DNA of 64,000 nt, taken from Gemmatimonadota bacterium. Lineage in GTDB: Bacteria > Gemmatimonadota > Gemmatimonadetes > Gemmatimonadales > GWC2-71-9. Within the stretch, counting starts at the first letter, position 1; each line of letters starts with the position of its first letter. This document shows, piece after piece, positions 26,651 to 37,194 of this stretch. The stretch is taken from assembly GCA_022710485.1 (NCBI GenBank), contig JAKLGU010000001.1, forward strand, positions 62,001 to 126,000, in the 5' to 3' direction. Position numbers and translations under genes: made by a program. The notes beneath the pieces were generated by a model. The model saw only the letters and a program-made list of their open reading frames with translations, searched no databases and was not told the DNA's origin.

Positions 26651-27668
26651 CGCGGACCTCGGGGGGTAGGGTGTCGAGCGCCTCCTTGAGCCGGGCGGCG
26701 TCCGCCCGGTTCATGACGAGGATGCGTCCGTTGGCGCGCACCACGACGATGTCGCGGACGCCGAAGAGCACCACCGGCTCGCCGTCGCTCCAGGCGATGC
26801 AATCCTCCGCGCCGTGCGCGTGCACCGCACCGACCAGCACGTTGCCCTGGGCGTCCTGCGGGCGCACGCGGGCGAGGGCCTCCCAGGTGCCGACATCGTC
26901 CCAGTGGAACGCGCCGGCCACCACCGCCACGGCGTTGCTCCGTTCGAGCACGCCCACGTCGATCGAGACCGGGGTCACCATCGAGAAGAAGCGGGGCACG
27001 TCGCCCGCGCGGAGCGCGGCGAGCGCCACGGACAGCTCCGGCGTGTGGCGCTCCACCTCGGCGCGAAGCCGCGCCGCGGTCCAGGCGAAGAGACCGCTGT
27101 TCCAGAGCGCGCCGGCCGCGATCAGGTCCAGCGCGCGCGCCGCGTTGGGCTTCTCGACGAACCGTGCCACCCGGCGGGCGACGCCGTCCAGCTCAGGGCC
27201 GGGGACGATGTAGCCGTAGCCGGTCTCGGGACGCGAGGGGACCATGCCGACGGTCACCAGCCGGTCGTGGAGCCGGGCGCTCTCGAGAGCGGCGACCGCC
27301 GTCTGCCGGAATGCGGCCGGCTCGGGGATGACCCAGTCGGCGTGGAGCGACAGCACCTCCGCCTCAGGGTCCCGACGCTGCGCTTCCATGGTGGCCCAGA
27401 GGAGGGCGGGCCCCGTGGAGGCCGCGCGGGGTTCGATCAGGACGTTTTCGGGGGGGATCGGCAGCGCCGCGCGCAGCGGCTCGGCCAGCGTTGCGCCCGT
27501 CACCACCAGGATCCGCGTCGGGTCGATGAGCCCGGCGAGGCGATCCACCGCCGCCTCCGCGGTGGAGCGCGGGCCGGCGAGCGGAAGCAGCTGCTTGGGA
27601 TGTGCCGGCGTGCTGAGGGGCCAAAAGCGCGTGCCGGATCCTCCGGCGAGGAGAACGGCCCACCGCAT
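26643..27668 (-). CDS. manC: Mannose-1-phosphate guanylyltransferase
   Basis: 341 residues. The nucleotide-binding loop LAGGSGTRFWPLS, the PKQLLPL motif and FVEKPNAARA define GDP-mannose pyrophosphorylases. It converts mannose-1-phosphate and GTP to GDP-mannose, used for LPS or exopolysaccharide. It lacks a fused C-terminal isomerase domain (single-function form). The ATG overlaps the roadblock stop by one base (TGATG). Confidence 0.92.
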   Translation of the reverse strand: MRWAVLLAGGSGTRFWPLSTPAHPKQLLPLAGPRSTAEAAVDRLAGLIDPTRILVVTGATLAEPLRAALPIPPENVLIEPRAASTGPALLWATMEAQRRDPEAEVLSLHADWVIPEPAAFRQTAVAALESARLHDRLVTVGMVPSRPETGYGYIVPGPELDGVARRVARFVEKPNAARALDLIAAGALWNSGLFAWTAARLRAEVERHTPELSVALAALRAGDVPRFFSMVTPVSIDVGVLERSNAVAVVAGAFHWDDVGTWEALARVRPQDAQGNVLVGAVHAHGAEDCIAWSDGEPVVLFGVRDIVVVRANGRILVMNRADAARLKEALDTLPPEVRDV

Positions 27669-28018
27669 CAGAGGAGTGCGGACAGCGCGTCGGCGTCCGC
27701 GGACAGTTCGAAGAGCAGGGTGCCGACGTTCACGTCGCGGCGGACCAGCAGGAGGAGGGAGGTGTCGTCGCGGATCGGGTGGATGACGACCCGTCCCGAG
27801 TCATACTCCACCACGCCCATCTGGAGCTTTCCCTGGCCGGTGCTCCTGCCCAACTGGGTCAGTTGACGCAGCGCCGCGGAGCCCACCGCGGAGAGTTCCT
27901 CCGCCGCCGGGTCGCTTCCCGCCTGGGCCACGGTCAGGCCGTCATCGCTCAGCACGAGCGCGCCGAGCACGCCGGGACGCGAGGCGAGGCCGTCCAACAG
28001 ACTGGAAAGTGCGGACAT
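27668..28018 (-). CDS. Roadblock/LC7-domain protein
   Basis: 116 residues, one roadblock/LC7 domain (LLDGLASRPGVLGALVLSDDGLTVAQAG; GRVVIHPI; SLLLLVRRDVNVG). In bacteria such proteins often act as GAPs or scaffolds for small Ras-like GTPases (MglB type). No MglA-like GTPase is in the window. It is the first gene of the operon that continues into manC, and it has its own good promoter (28055-28083). The link to nucleotide-sugar enzymes is unusual. Confidence 0.85.
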   Translation of the reverse strand: MSALSSLLDGLASRPGVLGALVLSDDGLTVAQAGSDPAAEELSAVGSAALRQLTQLGRSTGQGKLQMGVVEYDSGRVVIHPIRDDTSLLLLVRRDVNVGTLLFELSADADALSALL

Positions 28019-28054
28019 TCGGGGGGCTCCGGGGCGGGGGGTCGGGGCCCGCTG

Positions 28055-28083
28055 AACGTAGGTCACGACCTGAGCGAAGTCAA
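28055..28083 (-). promoter_or_regulatory. Promoter of the roadblock-manC operon
   Basis: Read on the minus strand: TTGACT (28083-28078), 17 bp, TACGTT (28060-28055). The transcript would start near 28048, leaving about 30 nt before ATG 28018. The -10 matches that of groESL. Confidence 0.7.
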
Positions 28084-28097
28084 GAATCCACGGTGGG

Positions 28098-28126
28098 TTG
28101 ACCCACTTCTTCCCCGTTGGTAACCT
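28098..28126 (+). promoter_or_regulatory. Promoter of the lipoprotein-serS operon
   Basis: TTGACC (28098-28103), 17 bp, TAACCT (28121-28126). The -10 ends nine bases before ATG 28136, so the transcript should begin two to three bases from the start codon. The -35 boxes of this and the divergent promoter are only 14 bp apart. Confidence 0.7.
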
Positions 28127-28135
28127 TCCGGACTT

Positions 28136-28702
28136 ATGCGCCTTCGACACCTGCTTCCCCTGTGTGCGTCCGTGGCGCTCGCCGCGGCGTGCGACGACGG
28201 CGTGGATCTCGCTCCCGCGTCCATTCCGAACGTCGTGGACACCTTCACCGTCGGCTCCCTGACCGGCTCGCCGGTCTCGCTCCCGAGCGCCTTTTCCGTC
28301 GCCGACGGCAACGTGGTGCGGACGGACGTGAGCTCCGCCTTCGATTTCGCGTATGACATCGACGCGAGCGACCGGCACGTCTTCCTGACGCTCGAGGTCT
28401 TGCGCCTCAGCGACACGGAAGGCTCGGGCCCCGGCCTGCAGTACACCAACAAGACCTTCGAGCAATTGTCCAGCGCGCCCTCCAACGGCTGGATCACCAA
28501 CGACACGATCGTGGTGGACTCCGGCACCGTCCTGCTGCTCCGTTCGCGCATCGTCTGTAGCGGCCTTGGCGTGCCTCTCTACGGCAAGCTTCAGGTGCTC
28601 GCCATCGACGACACGCCGGGCAACGAGACGATCACCTTCCAGGCGCTGTCCAACGAGAATTGCGGATACAAGAGCCTGATGCCGGGACTTCCGAGGGAAT
28701 GA
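28136..28702 (+). CDS. Predicted lipoprotein of unknown function
   Basis: 188 residues with a lipoprotein signal (LPLCASVALAAACDD; lipobox AAAC). The mature part is beta-rich and acidic, with a Cys pair (IVCSGLG and NENCGYKS) that could form a disulfide. No family recognised. It appears to be translated from a nearly leaderless mRNA. serS starts four bases after its stop. Confidence 0.7.
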   Translation: MRLRHLLPLCASVALAAACDDGVDLAPASIPNVVDTFTVGSLTGSPVSLPSAFSVADGNVVRTDVSSAFDFAYDIDASDRHVFLTLEVLRLSDTEGSGPGLQYTNKTFEQLSSAPSNGWITNDTIVVDSGTVLLLRSRIVCSGLGVPLYGKLQVLAIDDTPGNETITFQALSNENCGYKSLMPGLPRE

Positions 28703-28706
28703 TCCG

Positions 28707-29990
28707 GTGATCGACCTCCGTCTGTTGCGGCAGGACCCAGACGGGGCGCGGGTGCGGCTGGCCCGCCGGCGCGATCCGGCCGTCGACGCCATGCTCGACG
28801 CGATCCTCGCGCTCGACGTGCAGCGTCGGCGGATCCTCTCGCGGGTGGAATCGCTCAAGGCCGAACGCAACAAGGCCACGGAAGAGGTCGCCCGGCGCAA
28901 GCGGGCCAGGGAGTCCGCCGACGACCTGATGGCGGACCTGAAGGCATCGGGCGACGAGGTCCGGGCGCTCGACGCCGAGCTCCGCGAGGTCGAGACGGCG
29001 CTCGAGGGGCAGGCGCTCGGAGTGCCGAACCTCCCGGCCGCCGAGTGCCCCGACGGGGACGCGAGCGCGAATGCGGTCATGCGCACCTGGGGCACGGCGC
29101 CCCGGTTCGCGTTCGAGCCCCGGCCCCACTGGGAGCTGGGGGAGCGGCTCGGCATCCTGGACCTCCCGCGCGGCGCCAAGCTGTCGGGCAGCGGGTTCCC
29201 GGTGTTCGTGGGGCTCGGCGCCCGCCTGGTGCGCGCGCTCGAGAACTTCATGCTCGACCTCCACACGCGGGAGCACGCCTACGTCGAGGTGGCGGTGCCG
29301 CTCCTCCTCAACCGGGACAGCCTCGTCGGCACGGGGCAGCTTCCGAAGTTCGAGGAGGAGCTCTATGGCGTCGAGCGCGACGGACTCTACCTCCTGCCGA
29401 CCGCGGAGGTCCCGGTCACGAACCTGCATCGCGACGAGATCCTCGATGGGGCGTCGCTTCCGCGCGGGTACGTGGCCAGCACGCCCTGCTTCCGCCGGGA
29501 GGCCGGCGCGCACGGCAAGGACACCCGCGGGCTGATCCGCGTGCACCAGTTCGACAAGGTGGAGCTCGTGCGCCTGGTCCGGCCGGAGGACAGCGCGGCG
29601 GAGCACGAGCGCATCACCGCGCATGCGGAGGCGGTGCTGCAGCGGCTAGGGCTTCCGTATCGCGTGCTCTCGCTCGCGGCCGGCGACATCGGCTTCGCCA
29701 GTGCCCGCACCTACGACCTCGAGGTGTGGGCCCCGGGCGTGAACGGGTGGCTCGAGGTGTCGAGCGCCTCCACCTTCACCGATTTCCAGGCCCGACGCGC
29801 CAACATCCGGTACCGGCCGGAACCGGGCGCCAAGCCGGAGTTCGTCCACACGCTCAACGCCAGCGGCCTGGCCTTCCCCCGCACCATCATCGCCCTGCTG
29901 GAGAACGGCCAGCAGTCGGATGGTTCCGTCCAGATTCCCGAGGCGCTCGCGCCCTATCTGGGGACCGATCGCCTGGTCCCCCGTGCGTAG
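28707..29990 (+). CDS. serS: Serine--tRNA ligase
   Basis: 427-residue class II aminoacyl-tRNA synthetase. The N-terminal coiled-coil arm (about 30-105), motif 2 (CFRREAGAHGKDTRGLIRVHQF) region and motif 3 (NASGLAFPRTIIALLENGQ) are present. GTG start. It should charge both tRNA-Ser and, given the selC gene at 54 kb, tRNA-Sec. The end overlaps the downstream histidine kinase by 8 bp. Confidence 0.97.
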   Translation: MIDLRLLRQDPDGARVRLARRRDPAVDAMLDAILALDVQRRRILSRVESLKAERNKATEEVARRKRARESADDLMADLKASGDEVRALDAELREVETALEGQALGVPNLPAAECPDGDASANAVMRTWGTAPRFAFEPRPHWELGERLGILDLPRGAKLSGSGFPVFVGLGARLVRALENFMLDLHTREHAYVEVAVPLLLNRDSLVGTGQLPKFEEELYGVERDGLYLLPTAEVPVTNLHRDEILDGASLPRGYVASTPCFRREAGAHGKDTRGLIRVHQFDKVELVRLVRPEDSAAEHERITAHAEAVLQRLGLPYRVLSLAAGDIGFASARTYDLEVWAPGVNGWLEVSSASTFTDFQARRANIRYRPEPGAKPEFVHTLNASGLAFPRTIIALLENGQQSDGSVQIPEALAPYLGTDRLVPRA

Positions 29991-31152
29991 GGATTCCCTC
30001 CGCCGGCTCGCCCCGGGCGTCATCGTCACCCTTGCCGTCGGCCTCATCCTGCTGACCGCGGGCACCGGCCTGATGGTCACCCAGCACCTCCAGCAGGACG
30101 CCCTCAACATCAGCCGGCTCTACTCCGGCGTCTTCGCCGGACTCAATGACCCGTCGCCAGGTGCGGAGGCCGGCGCCCTGCTGCAGCTCGGGGAGCGGGT
30201 CCGGCAGCAGGGCCTTCCTCTCGTGGTCACCGACGGGATGGGGCAGGTGACCGCGTTCGCGAACCTGCCGTTCGAGGCCACGCTCGACGACCCGAGGGTC
30301 ACGGAGTACGCCCGCAAGCTGGACCGCGTAAACCCGCCCATCATCGAGCCCGGACTCGGTACCGTGCACTTCGGCCCCCTCCCGGCCCGGCGGCAGTTGG
30401 GCCTGCTGGCGCTCCTGCAGGCGCTGACCGTGGCGGTCATGGTGGGCGTGGCCACCATCGCGTACCGGCACGCGATGTCGTCGCAACGGGACCGGCTCTG
30501 GGTCGCGATGGCGCGGGAGGCCGCGCACCAGATGGGTACACCGCTCATGAGCCTGCAGGGATGGATCGAGGTCGTCCGATCCCGTCCCACACCGCCGGCC
30601 GACCTGGCAGAGCACCTCATGGCCGACGCCGAACGGCTCGAGCGTGTGGCGCAGCGGTTCGAACGCATCGGCAATCCGGCCCGGCGCGAGCCGATCGGGC
30701 TCGGCGCGCTGGCCGACCGCGTGGCGGGCTATTTCCGCCCGCGGCTTCCGCGGCACGCCAACCCGATCGAGCTCCGGGTCGAGGCGGCAGGCGCCGGGCC
30801 CACCGTGCTCGGGGACCAGATCCTTCTCGAGTGGGCCCTCGAGTCGCTCGTGAAGAATGCGATCGATGCGCTCCGAGGGCGCTCCGGCACGATCATTCTT
30901 CGGGTCGAGTCCGAGGGCCGGCAGGGCGTCCTCCGCGTCATCGACGACGGCCCCGGCATCGAGGGCAGCATCCGCCGTACGCTGTTCCAGCCTGGCATCA
31001 CGACCAAGACCGGCGGCTGGGGCATCGGCCTGGCGCTGGCCACCCGCGTGGCGCAGGAGGCGCACGAGGGCGACCTGATCCTCGAGCCGACGCCCACCGG
31101 GGCCTGCTTCCGGCTGTCTCTCCCGCTCCAGGACGAGGCCGCCTCCACGTGA
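29983..31152 (+). CDS. Orphan sensor histidine kinase
   Basis: 389 residues from GTG 29983. Two membrane helices (about 10-30 and 137-160) bracket a periplasmic sensor segment of roughly 105 residues. The dimerisation/phosphoacceptor helix contains AREAAHQMGTPL (His182), followed by N-box KNAIDAL (Asn292), DDGPGI and GWGIGLALA ATP-binding motifs. The H-box is of the NtrB/HPK4-like type (HQMGTPL). No response regulator gene is in the window. It overlaps serS upstream and pcrA downstream (GTGA), so its expression is tied to two housekeeping genes. Confidence 0.87.
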   Translation: MRRDSLRRLAPGVIVTLAVGLILLTAGTGLMVTQHLQQDALNISRLYSGVFAGLNDPSPGAEAGALLQLGERVRQQGLPLVVTDGMGQVTAFANLPFEATLDDPRVTEYARKLDRVNPPIIEPGLGTVHFGPLPARRQLGLLALLQALTVAVMVGVATIAYRHAMSSQRDRLWVAMAREAAHQMGTPLMSLQGWIEVVRSRPTPPADLAEHLMADAERLERVAQRFERIGNPARREPIGLGALADRVAGYFRPRLPRHANPIELRVEAAGAGPTVLGDQILLEWALESLVKNAIDALRGRSGTIILRVESEGRQGVLRVIDDGPGIEGSIRRTLFQPGITTKTGGWGIGLALATRVAQEAHEGDLILEPTPTGACFRLSLPLQDEAAST

Positions 31153-33440
31153 CCACACCGCTGCTCGGCTCGTTGAATCCCGCCCAGCGCGAGGCGGTCG
31201 AGCATGTGGAAGGCCCGTTGCTCGTCCTGGCGGGCGCGGGGTCCGGCAAGACGCGCGTGCTCACCGCCCGCGTCGCCAACCTGATCGAAACCCACGGCGT
31301 GGCGCCCGACCGCATCTTCGCGGTGACCTTCACGAACAAGGCCGCCGCCGAGATGAAGGAGCGCATCGGTCGCCTGCTGGGCCGGGACCCGGGGGGGCTC
31401 TGGATCGGAACGTTTCACTCCCTGTCGGCCCGAATGCTCCGGCGCGAGGCGGAGCTGCTCGGTTTCACGCGGCAGTACACCATCTACGACGAAGACGATC
31501 GCCTGCGCGTCATCCGCCGGCTACTCGAGCAACTCGGCCACCCGCCGAAGGCCTTTCCACCCAAGGCGGTGCAGTCCATCATCTCGGGCGCCAAGAACCG
31601 GATGACCCCGCCGAGTGAGCTGCTGGCCGCCAGCACCTTCAACCCGCTGGTCAAGGTGGCGGCCGAGGTGTATGCCGCCCTCGGGCCCGCGCTGAAGGCG
31701 GCCAACGCGATGGACTTCGACGACCTGCTCCTGCACCCGCTCGAGCTCTTCCGGGCGCACCCGGAGCGACTGGAGGCCTACCGGCGGAAGTTCCAGTTCG
31801 TCCTGGTGGACGAGTTCCAGGACACGAACCGCGCGCAGTACGAGCTGATCCGGGCGTTGGGCGCGCACGGCAACGTCAGCGCCGTCGGCGACGACGACCA
31901 GTCTATTTACGGCTGGCGCGGCGCCGAGGTGCGGAACATGGTGGATTTCCAGCGCGACTTCACCGAGGTCCGGCTGGTCCGGCTCGAGGAGAACTACCGC
32001 TCCACCCAGGTGGTGCTCGACGCCGCCAACGCCGTCATCGCAGAGAACACCGGCCGGATCGGCAAGACGCTGCGGACGGCGCGGCGGGGCGGGGAACCGG
32101 TGACGCTCCTCGCCGCGGCGGACGAGCGGGACGAGGCGGAGTGGATCTCGGGCGAGCTGCGCCGGCGCGCCGCCGACGGCGACTGGAGCTACGGCGAGAT
32201 GGCGGTGCTGTACCGCACCAACGCGCAGTCCCGCGCGCTCGAAGAAGCGTTCCGCCGGAGTGGCACGCCGTACCGCATCGTGGGAGCCATTAGCTTCTAC
32301 GACCGGCGCGAGGTGAAGGATCTGCTCGCCTACCTGCGCCTGATCGCGAACCCGGCGGACAACGAGGCCTTCCTGCGCGCGGTCATGGTCCCGCGACGCG
32401 GCATCGGGGAGTCGAGCCTCACGGCCGTCATCGAGGCGGCCGGCCAGTGGGGCAAGCCGCTGCTCGCCACCGCGGCCATCGCCGACCGGCTCGGCGACCT
32501 CCGGCCCAACGTGCGGCAGGCGCTCACGGGGTTCGCCGCGTTGATCGAACGGCTGCGGAGCCAGTCGGGGCACCAGCCGCCCGCCGATCTCCTCGAGGAA
32601 CTGATCCAGGCCATCGACTACGAGAACCTCCTCCGCCAGGAGGGACCCGAGGGCGCCGACCGCTGGGAGAACGTGCGGGAACTGGTGGCGAGCGCGGCCA
32701 ACTGGTCCGAGGTGGTCTCGGCCGATCCCGAGGACGAGGGCTCACCGCTGGAGCGGTTCCTCGCTGACGCCGCACTCCTCAGCTCCCACGATGCGATCGA
32801 GGGCTCGGAGGAGGGCGTGACCCTGATGACCATCCACACCGCCAAGGGGCTGGAGTGGCCGGTCGTGGTGCTCGCCGGGCTCGAGGACGGCCTCTTCCCG
32901 CTGTCGCGGGCGGACGAGCAGCCGGGCGGCGTCGAGGAGGAGCGGCGGCTCTGCTACGTCGGGCTGACCCGGGCCAAGGACAAGCTCTATGTGACCTTCG
33001 CGCGGAGCCGCCGCCGCGGCGGCACCCTGCAGTACTCCCGCCCGTCGCGCTTCCTGGAGGCGCTGCCGCCGGGGATCCTGGATGAGAGACGGACATCCGT
33101 CGCGGGCTGGGGACACAGCGGGGCGGCGGGGCAGTGGGGCAGGGCGGCTGGACAGCGGGGCAGCGGGGCGGTACGCGCCGTACCCTGGGCCTCGGCCCCA
33201 ACTGCCCCGCGGCCCCCCGGCCCCGCCGCGGAACTTCCGGAGGAAGTTTCGCAGGACACTCCGCGCTATGTGAAGGGCGAGCGCGTCCGCCACCGCCGGT
33301 TCGGCGGCGGCGCCATCCAGGGGCTGACCGGCGCCGGGCGCGACCTCAAGGTGACAGTCCAGTTCGACGACGAGGAAGTGGGACTCAAGCAACTGCTCGT
33401 GGCCTTCGCGGGCCTCGAGCGCGAGTGGGAGAGCGCATGA
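31149..33440 (+). CDS. pcrA: UvrD/PcrA-type ATP-dependent 3'-5' DNA helicase
   Basis: 763 residues of superfamily 1A. Q motif LNPAQREAVEH, Walker A GAGSGKT (29-35), motif II VDEFQDTN, motif III GDDDQSIYGWRGA, motif V TIHTAKGLEWPVV and motif VI LCYVGLTRAKD are complete. The C-terminal tail has a Tudor-like segment (KGERVRHRRFGGGAIQGL) as in PcrA, which binds RNA polymerase. Between helicase core and tail lies a low-complexity linker encoded by a G-rich tract (33113-33230). It acts in repair and removal of replication/transcription conflicts. Confidence 0.94.
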   Translation: MTTPLLGSLNPAQREAVEHVEGPLLVLAGAGSGKTRVLTARVANLIETHGVAPDRIFAVTFTNKAAAEMKERIGRLLGRDPGGLWIGTFHSLSARMLRREAELLGFTRQYTIYDEDDRLRVIRRLLEQLGHPPKAFPPKAVQSIISGAKNRMTPPSELLAASTFNPLVKVAAEVYAALGPALKAANAMDFDDLLLHPLELFRAHPERLEAYRRKFQFVLVDEFQDTNRAQYELIRALGAHGNVSAVGDDDQSIYGWRGAEVRNMVDFQRDFTEVRLVRLEENYRSTQVVLDAANAVIAENTGRIGKTLRTARRGGEPVTLLAAADERDEAEWISGELRRRAADGDWSYGEMAVLYRTNAQSRALEEAFRRSGTPYRIVGAISFYDRREVKDLLAYLRLIANPADNEAFLRAVMVPRRGIGESSLTAVIEAAGQWGKPLLATAAIADRLGDLRPNVRQALTGFAALIERLRSQSGHQPPADLLEELIQAIDYENLLRQEGPEGADRWENVRELVASAANWSEVVSADPEDEGSPLERFLADAALLSSHDAIEGSEEGVTLMTIHTAKGLEWPVVVLAGLEDGLFPLSRADEQPGGVEEERRLCYVGLTRAKDKLYVTFARSRRRGGTLQYSRPSRFLEALPPGILDERRTSVAGWGHSGAAGQWGRAAGQRGSGAVRAVPWASAPTAPRPPGPAAELPEEVSQDTPRYVKGERVRHRRFGGGAIQGLTGAGRDLKVTVQFDDEEVGLKQLLVAFAGLEREWESA
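33113..33230 (+). repeat. G-rich low-complexity tract inside pcrA
   Basis: About 60 bp of irregular repeats of the unit GGGGCAG/GGGGCGG (33118-33172), followed by a C-rich stretch (33195-33230). The runs of three to four G's are dense enough to form G-quadruplexes on the coding strand, and the C-rich part can pair with them. It encodes the linker GHSGAAGQWGRAAGQRGSG and a Pro/Ala-rich stretch. It looks like a microsatellite that has expanded in frame. Confidence 0.7.
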
Positions 33441-33736
33441 CGATCGGCCGGGACGACATCCTCCGCGTAGCCCAGTTGGCCCAGCTCGACGTGCCGGCGC
33501 GTGATGTCGAGGCGCTGGCCGCGCAGATCGGGCGGATCGTGGACTACGTGGCCCAGCTCAACGAGGTCCCCGCGGGGGAGAGCGCACAGCCGTTCCAGGC
33601 GGGACCCGCCCGCACGCCGCTCCGCGAGGACGTGCCCCGCTCGGTCCCCCTGGTGCGTGGCGTCGAGACGTTCGCACCCGAGTTCCGGGATGGGCTCTTC
33701 CTGGTGCCGCGCCTGGGCGCCATGGAGGCCGAATGA
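33437..33736 (+). CDS. gatC: Aspartyl/glutamyl-tRNA amidotransferase subunit C
   Basis: 99 residues; helical N-terminus (RVAQLAQLDVPARDVEAL), the GRIVDYVAQLNEVPA segment and a C-terminal proline/arginine strap (PLREDVP). It stabilises the GatA-GatB complex that converts Glu-tRNA(Gln) and Asp-tRNA(Asn) to their amides. ATGA overlap with pcrA and with gatA. Confidence 0.95.
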   Translation: MTIGRDDILRVAQLAQLDVPARDVEALAAQIGRIVDYVAQLNEVPAGESAQPFQAGPARTPLREDVPRSVPLVRGVETFAPEFRDGLFLVPRLGAMEAE

Positions 33737-35135
33737 GCGGGCTGACGCACCAGGCGAATGGCGTGGCGGAGCGGCTCCGGGCCGCGGACGCCCGCGGCCT
33801 CAACGCGACGCTGCACTGGAGCGAGGAGAACCTGGCGGCCGAAGCGGCCCGCGTGGAGGCGCTCGCCGGGGCCGGCGCCACCCTGCCGCTGGCCGGGATG
33901 CCGATCGCGCTGAAGGACAACATCGTCACCACCGACGCGCCAACCACCTGTGCGTCGCGGATCCTCGAGGGGTACCGGTCGCCGTACGACGCCACAGTGG
34001 TCCGCCGCCTTCGGGAGGCCGGCGCCCTCATCGCCGCCAAGGCGAACCTCGACGAGTTCGCGATGGGCTCCTCGACCGAGCACTCCGCGTTCGGCCGGGT
34101 GCTGCATCCGACGCACCCCGACCGGGTGCCCGGCGGCTCGTCCGGCGGGTCGGCGGCGCTGGTGGCCGCGGGCGTCGTGCCGGCCGCGCTCGGCTCCGAA
34201 ACCGGCGGCTCGGTGCGGCAGCCGGCGAGCTTCTGCGGCATCGTCGGCGTGAAGCCGACCTACGGGCGGGTCAGCCGGTACGGGCTCGTCGCGTTCGGCT
34301 CCTCGCTCGATTGCGTCTCGGTGTTCGGCCGCACGGTGGACGACGCCTCACGGGTGCTGGCCGTCATCGCGGGGCAGGACGAACAGGACGCCACGACCGT
34401 TGACGCCCCGCCGATGACCCTGGAAGCAGCGCCCGGCTCGCTGCGCGGAATCCGGATTGGCCTGCCCGCGGAGTACTTCCCGGCCGACCTCGATGCCGGG
34501 GTCCGGGCCGGGGTCGACCGCGCGGCGGCGGCGCTCCGCGCCCTCGGGGCGGAGCTGGTGCCGGTCTCGCTGCCGCACAGCGCCTACGCCGTGCCGACGT
34601 ACTACGTCCTGGCCCCGGCGGAAGCCGCGTCCAACCTGGCGCGGTACGACGGCGTGCGGTACGGCGTGCGCCGGATCGGCCCGGCCGGCGACCTCCCCGC
34701 GCTCTACCGCGCCACGCGCGGCGAGGGGTTCGGCGCGGAGGTGCGGCGCCGCATCCTGGTGGGCACCTACGTGCTGAGCGCCGGCTACTACGACGCCTAC
34801 TACAACAAGGCCCAGCAGGTGCGGAACCTGATCGCCGCCGACTTCACGAAGGCGTTTGCCCCGGGCGGTGTGCATTTCCTCCTCACACCCACGACACCGA
34901 CGCCCGCCTTCCGGGCCGGGGAGAAGACGGCGGATCCGGTCTCCATGTATCTCGCCGACATCTTCGTCTCGGCGGTGAGCCTGGCGGGCTTACCCGCCAT
35001 GAGCCTTCCCGCCGGCCTGTCCGAGGGACTGCCGGTGGGCGTGCAGATCATCGCGCCGGCGTTCGAGGAGTCCCGGATGCTCGCGCTGGCGAGCGCGCTC
35101 GAGGCGGCGCTCGGCGCGGCCGGGGAGGTGCGCTG

Positions 35136-35136
<1 letters not shown>
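33733..35136 (+). CDS. gatA: Aspartyl/glutamyl-tRNA amidotransferase subunit A
   Basis: 467-residue amidase-signature enzyme that releases ammonia from glutamine for GatB. The Ser-cisSer-Lys triad is visible: Lys in ALKDNI, then VPGGSSGGSAAL and GSETGGSVRQPA. Normal length. ATG overlaps the gatC stop (ATGA); its own stop shares a base with the gatB ATG. Confidence 0.97.
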
Positions 35137-36563
<1,427 letters not shown>

Positions 36564-36567
36564 GTTC

Positions 36568-37194
36568 TCAGTCCTGTCCTTCGTCCTCCTCGAGCAAGTC
36601 CTCCAATACGCGATCGACCACTTCCGACACCGTCCCGGTGAGCACCGTCATGAGCACGTCGCTCGCCTCCGCGGCGAGGTCCTCGGGGTGCTTCCGGTCC
36701 CGCGACAGGCGGACGATGTTGCCGAGGTACACCGGCACGGCGGCGCCATCCTCCAGGCTCGGGGTCTCCTCGTCCGAATCCGAACGGCGCGTCTCGTCCC
36801 GCTCGAACGCCGGCACCGGCACGCTCGCCTTCCACGGTTCTGCCTCATCCCCTTCATCGTCCTCCCCCTCGTCCGTCAGCGGAAAGCGGTCGGCAGGGAG
36901 GAGCGCCAGGAGCCGGCACTGCAGCCCCGGCGAGTCCTCGAAGGCCACGAGCCCCAGGTGGACCGGCTCGTCGAAGAGGTGAAACTCCCGCAATTCCTCG
37001 AGCGCCTCGGAGGGCGCCACTCTCCGCCCGACCAGCCGCCCGTCGATGAAGGTGCCGAGGCAGACCGACCCGATAGGTGTGCGGTCGTCCTCGACCGGCT
37101 CGACCCGCACCAGCACCCGGTTGCTGGTGGCCACCAGCACGCTCGGCCGGCCTTCCGCCTCACCCTCCGGCAGCCCGAGGTCGTCAGGCCGCAT
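36568..37194 (-). CDS. Acidic protein of unknown function
   Basis: 208 residues. Residues 15-110 look like a compact beta-rich domain (SVLVATSNRVLVRVEP; GSVCLGTFIDGRLVGRRV). An Asp/Glu/Ser-rich disordered stretch follows (about 108-145), and then a helical segment (ASDVLMTVLTGTVSEVVDRVLEDLLEED). No signal peptide. Not recognised. It is last in a minus-strand group with the phospholipase C homologue, whose end it overlaps by 11 bp. Confidence 0.7.
   Translation of the reverse strand: MRPDDLGLPEGEAEGRPSVLVATSNRVLVRVEPVEDDRTPIGSVCLGTFIDGRLVGRRVAPSEALEELREFHLFDEPVHLGLVAFEDSPGLQCRLLALLPADRFPLTDEGEDDEGDEAEPWKASVPVPAFERDETRRSDSDEETPSLEDGAAVPVYLGNIVRLSRDRKHPEDLAAEASDVLMTVLTGTVSEVVDRVLEDLLEEDEGQD

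Noticed and set aside
33113..33230. Repeat tract in pcrA as a CRISPR or mobile element
   Set aside because: Units are 7 bp, irregular and without spacers, and the reading frame of pcrA stays open through it.
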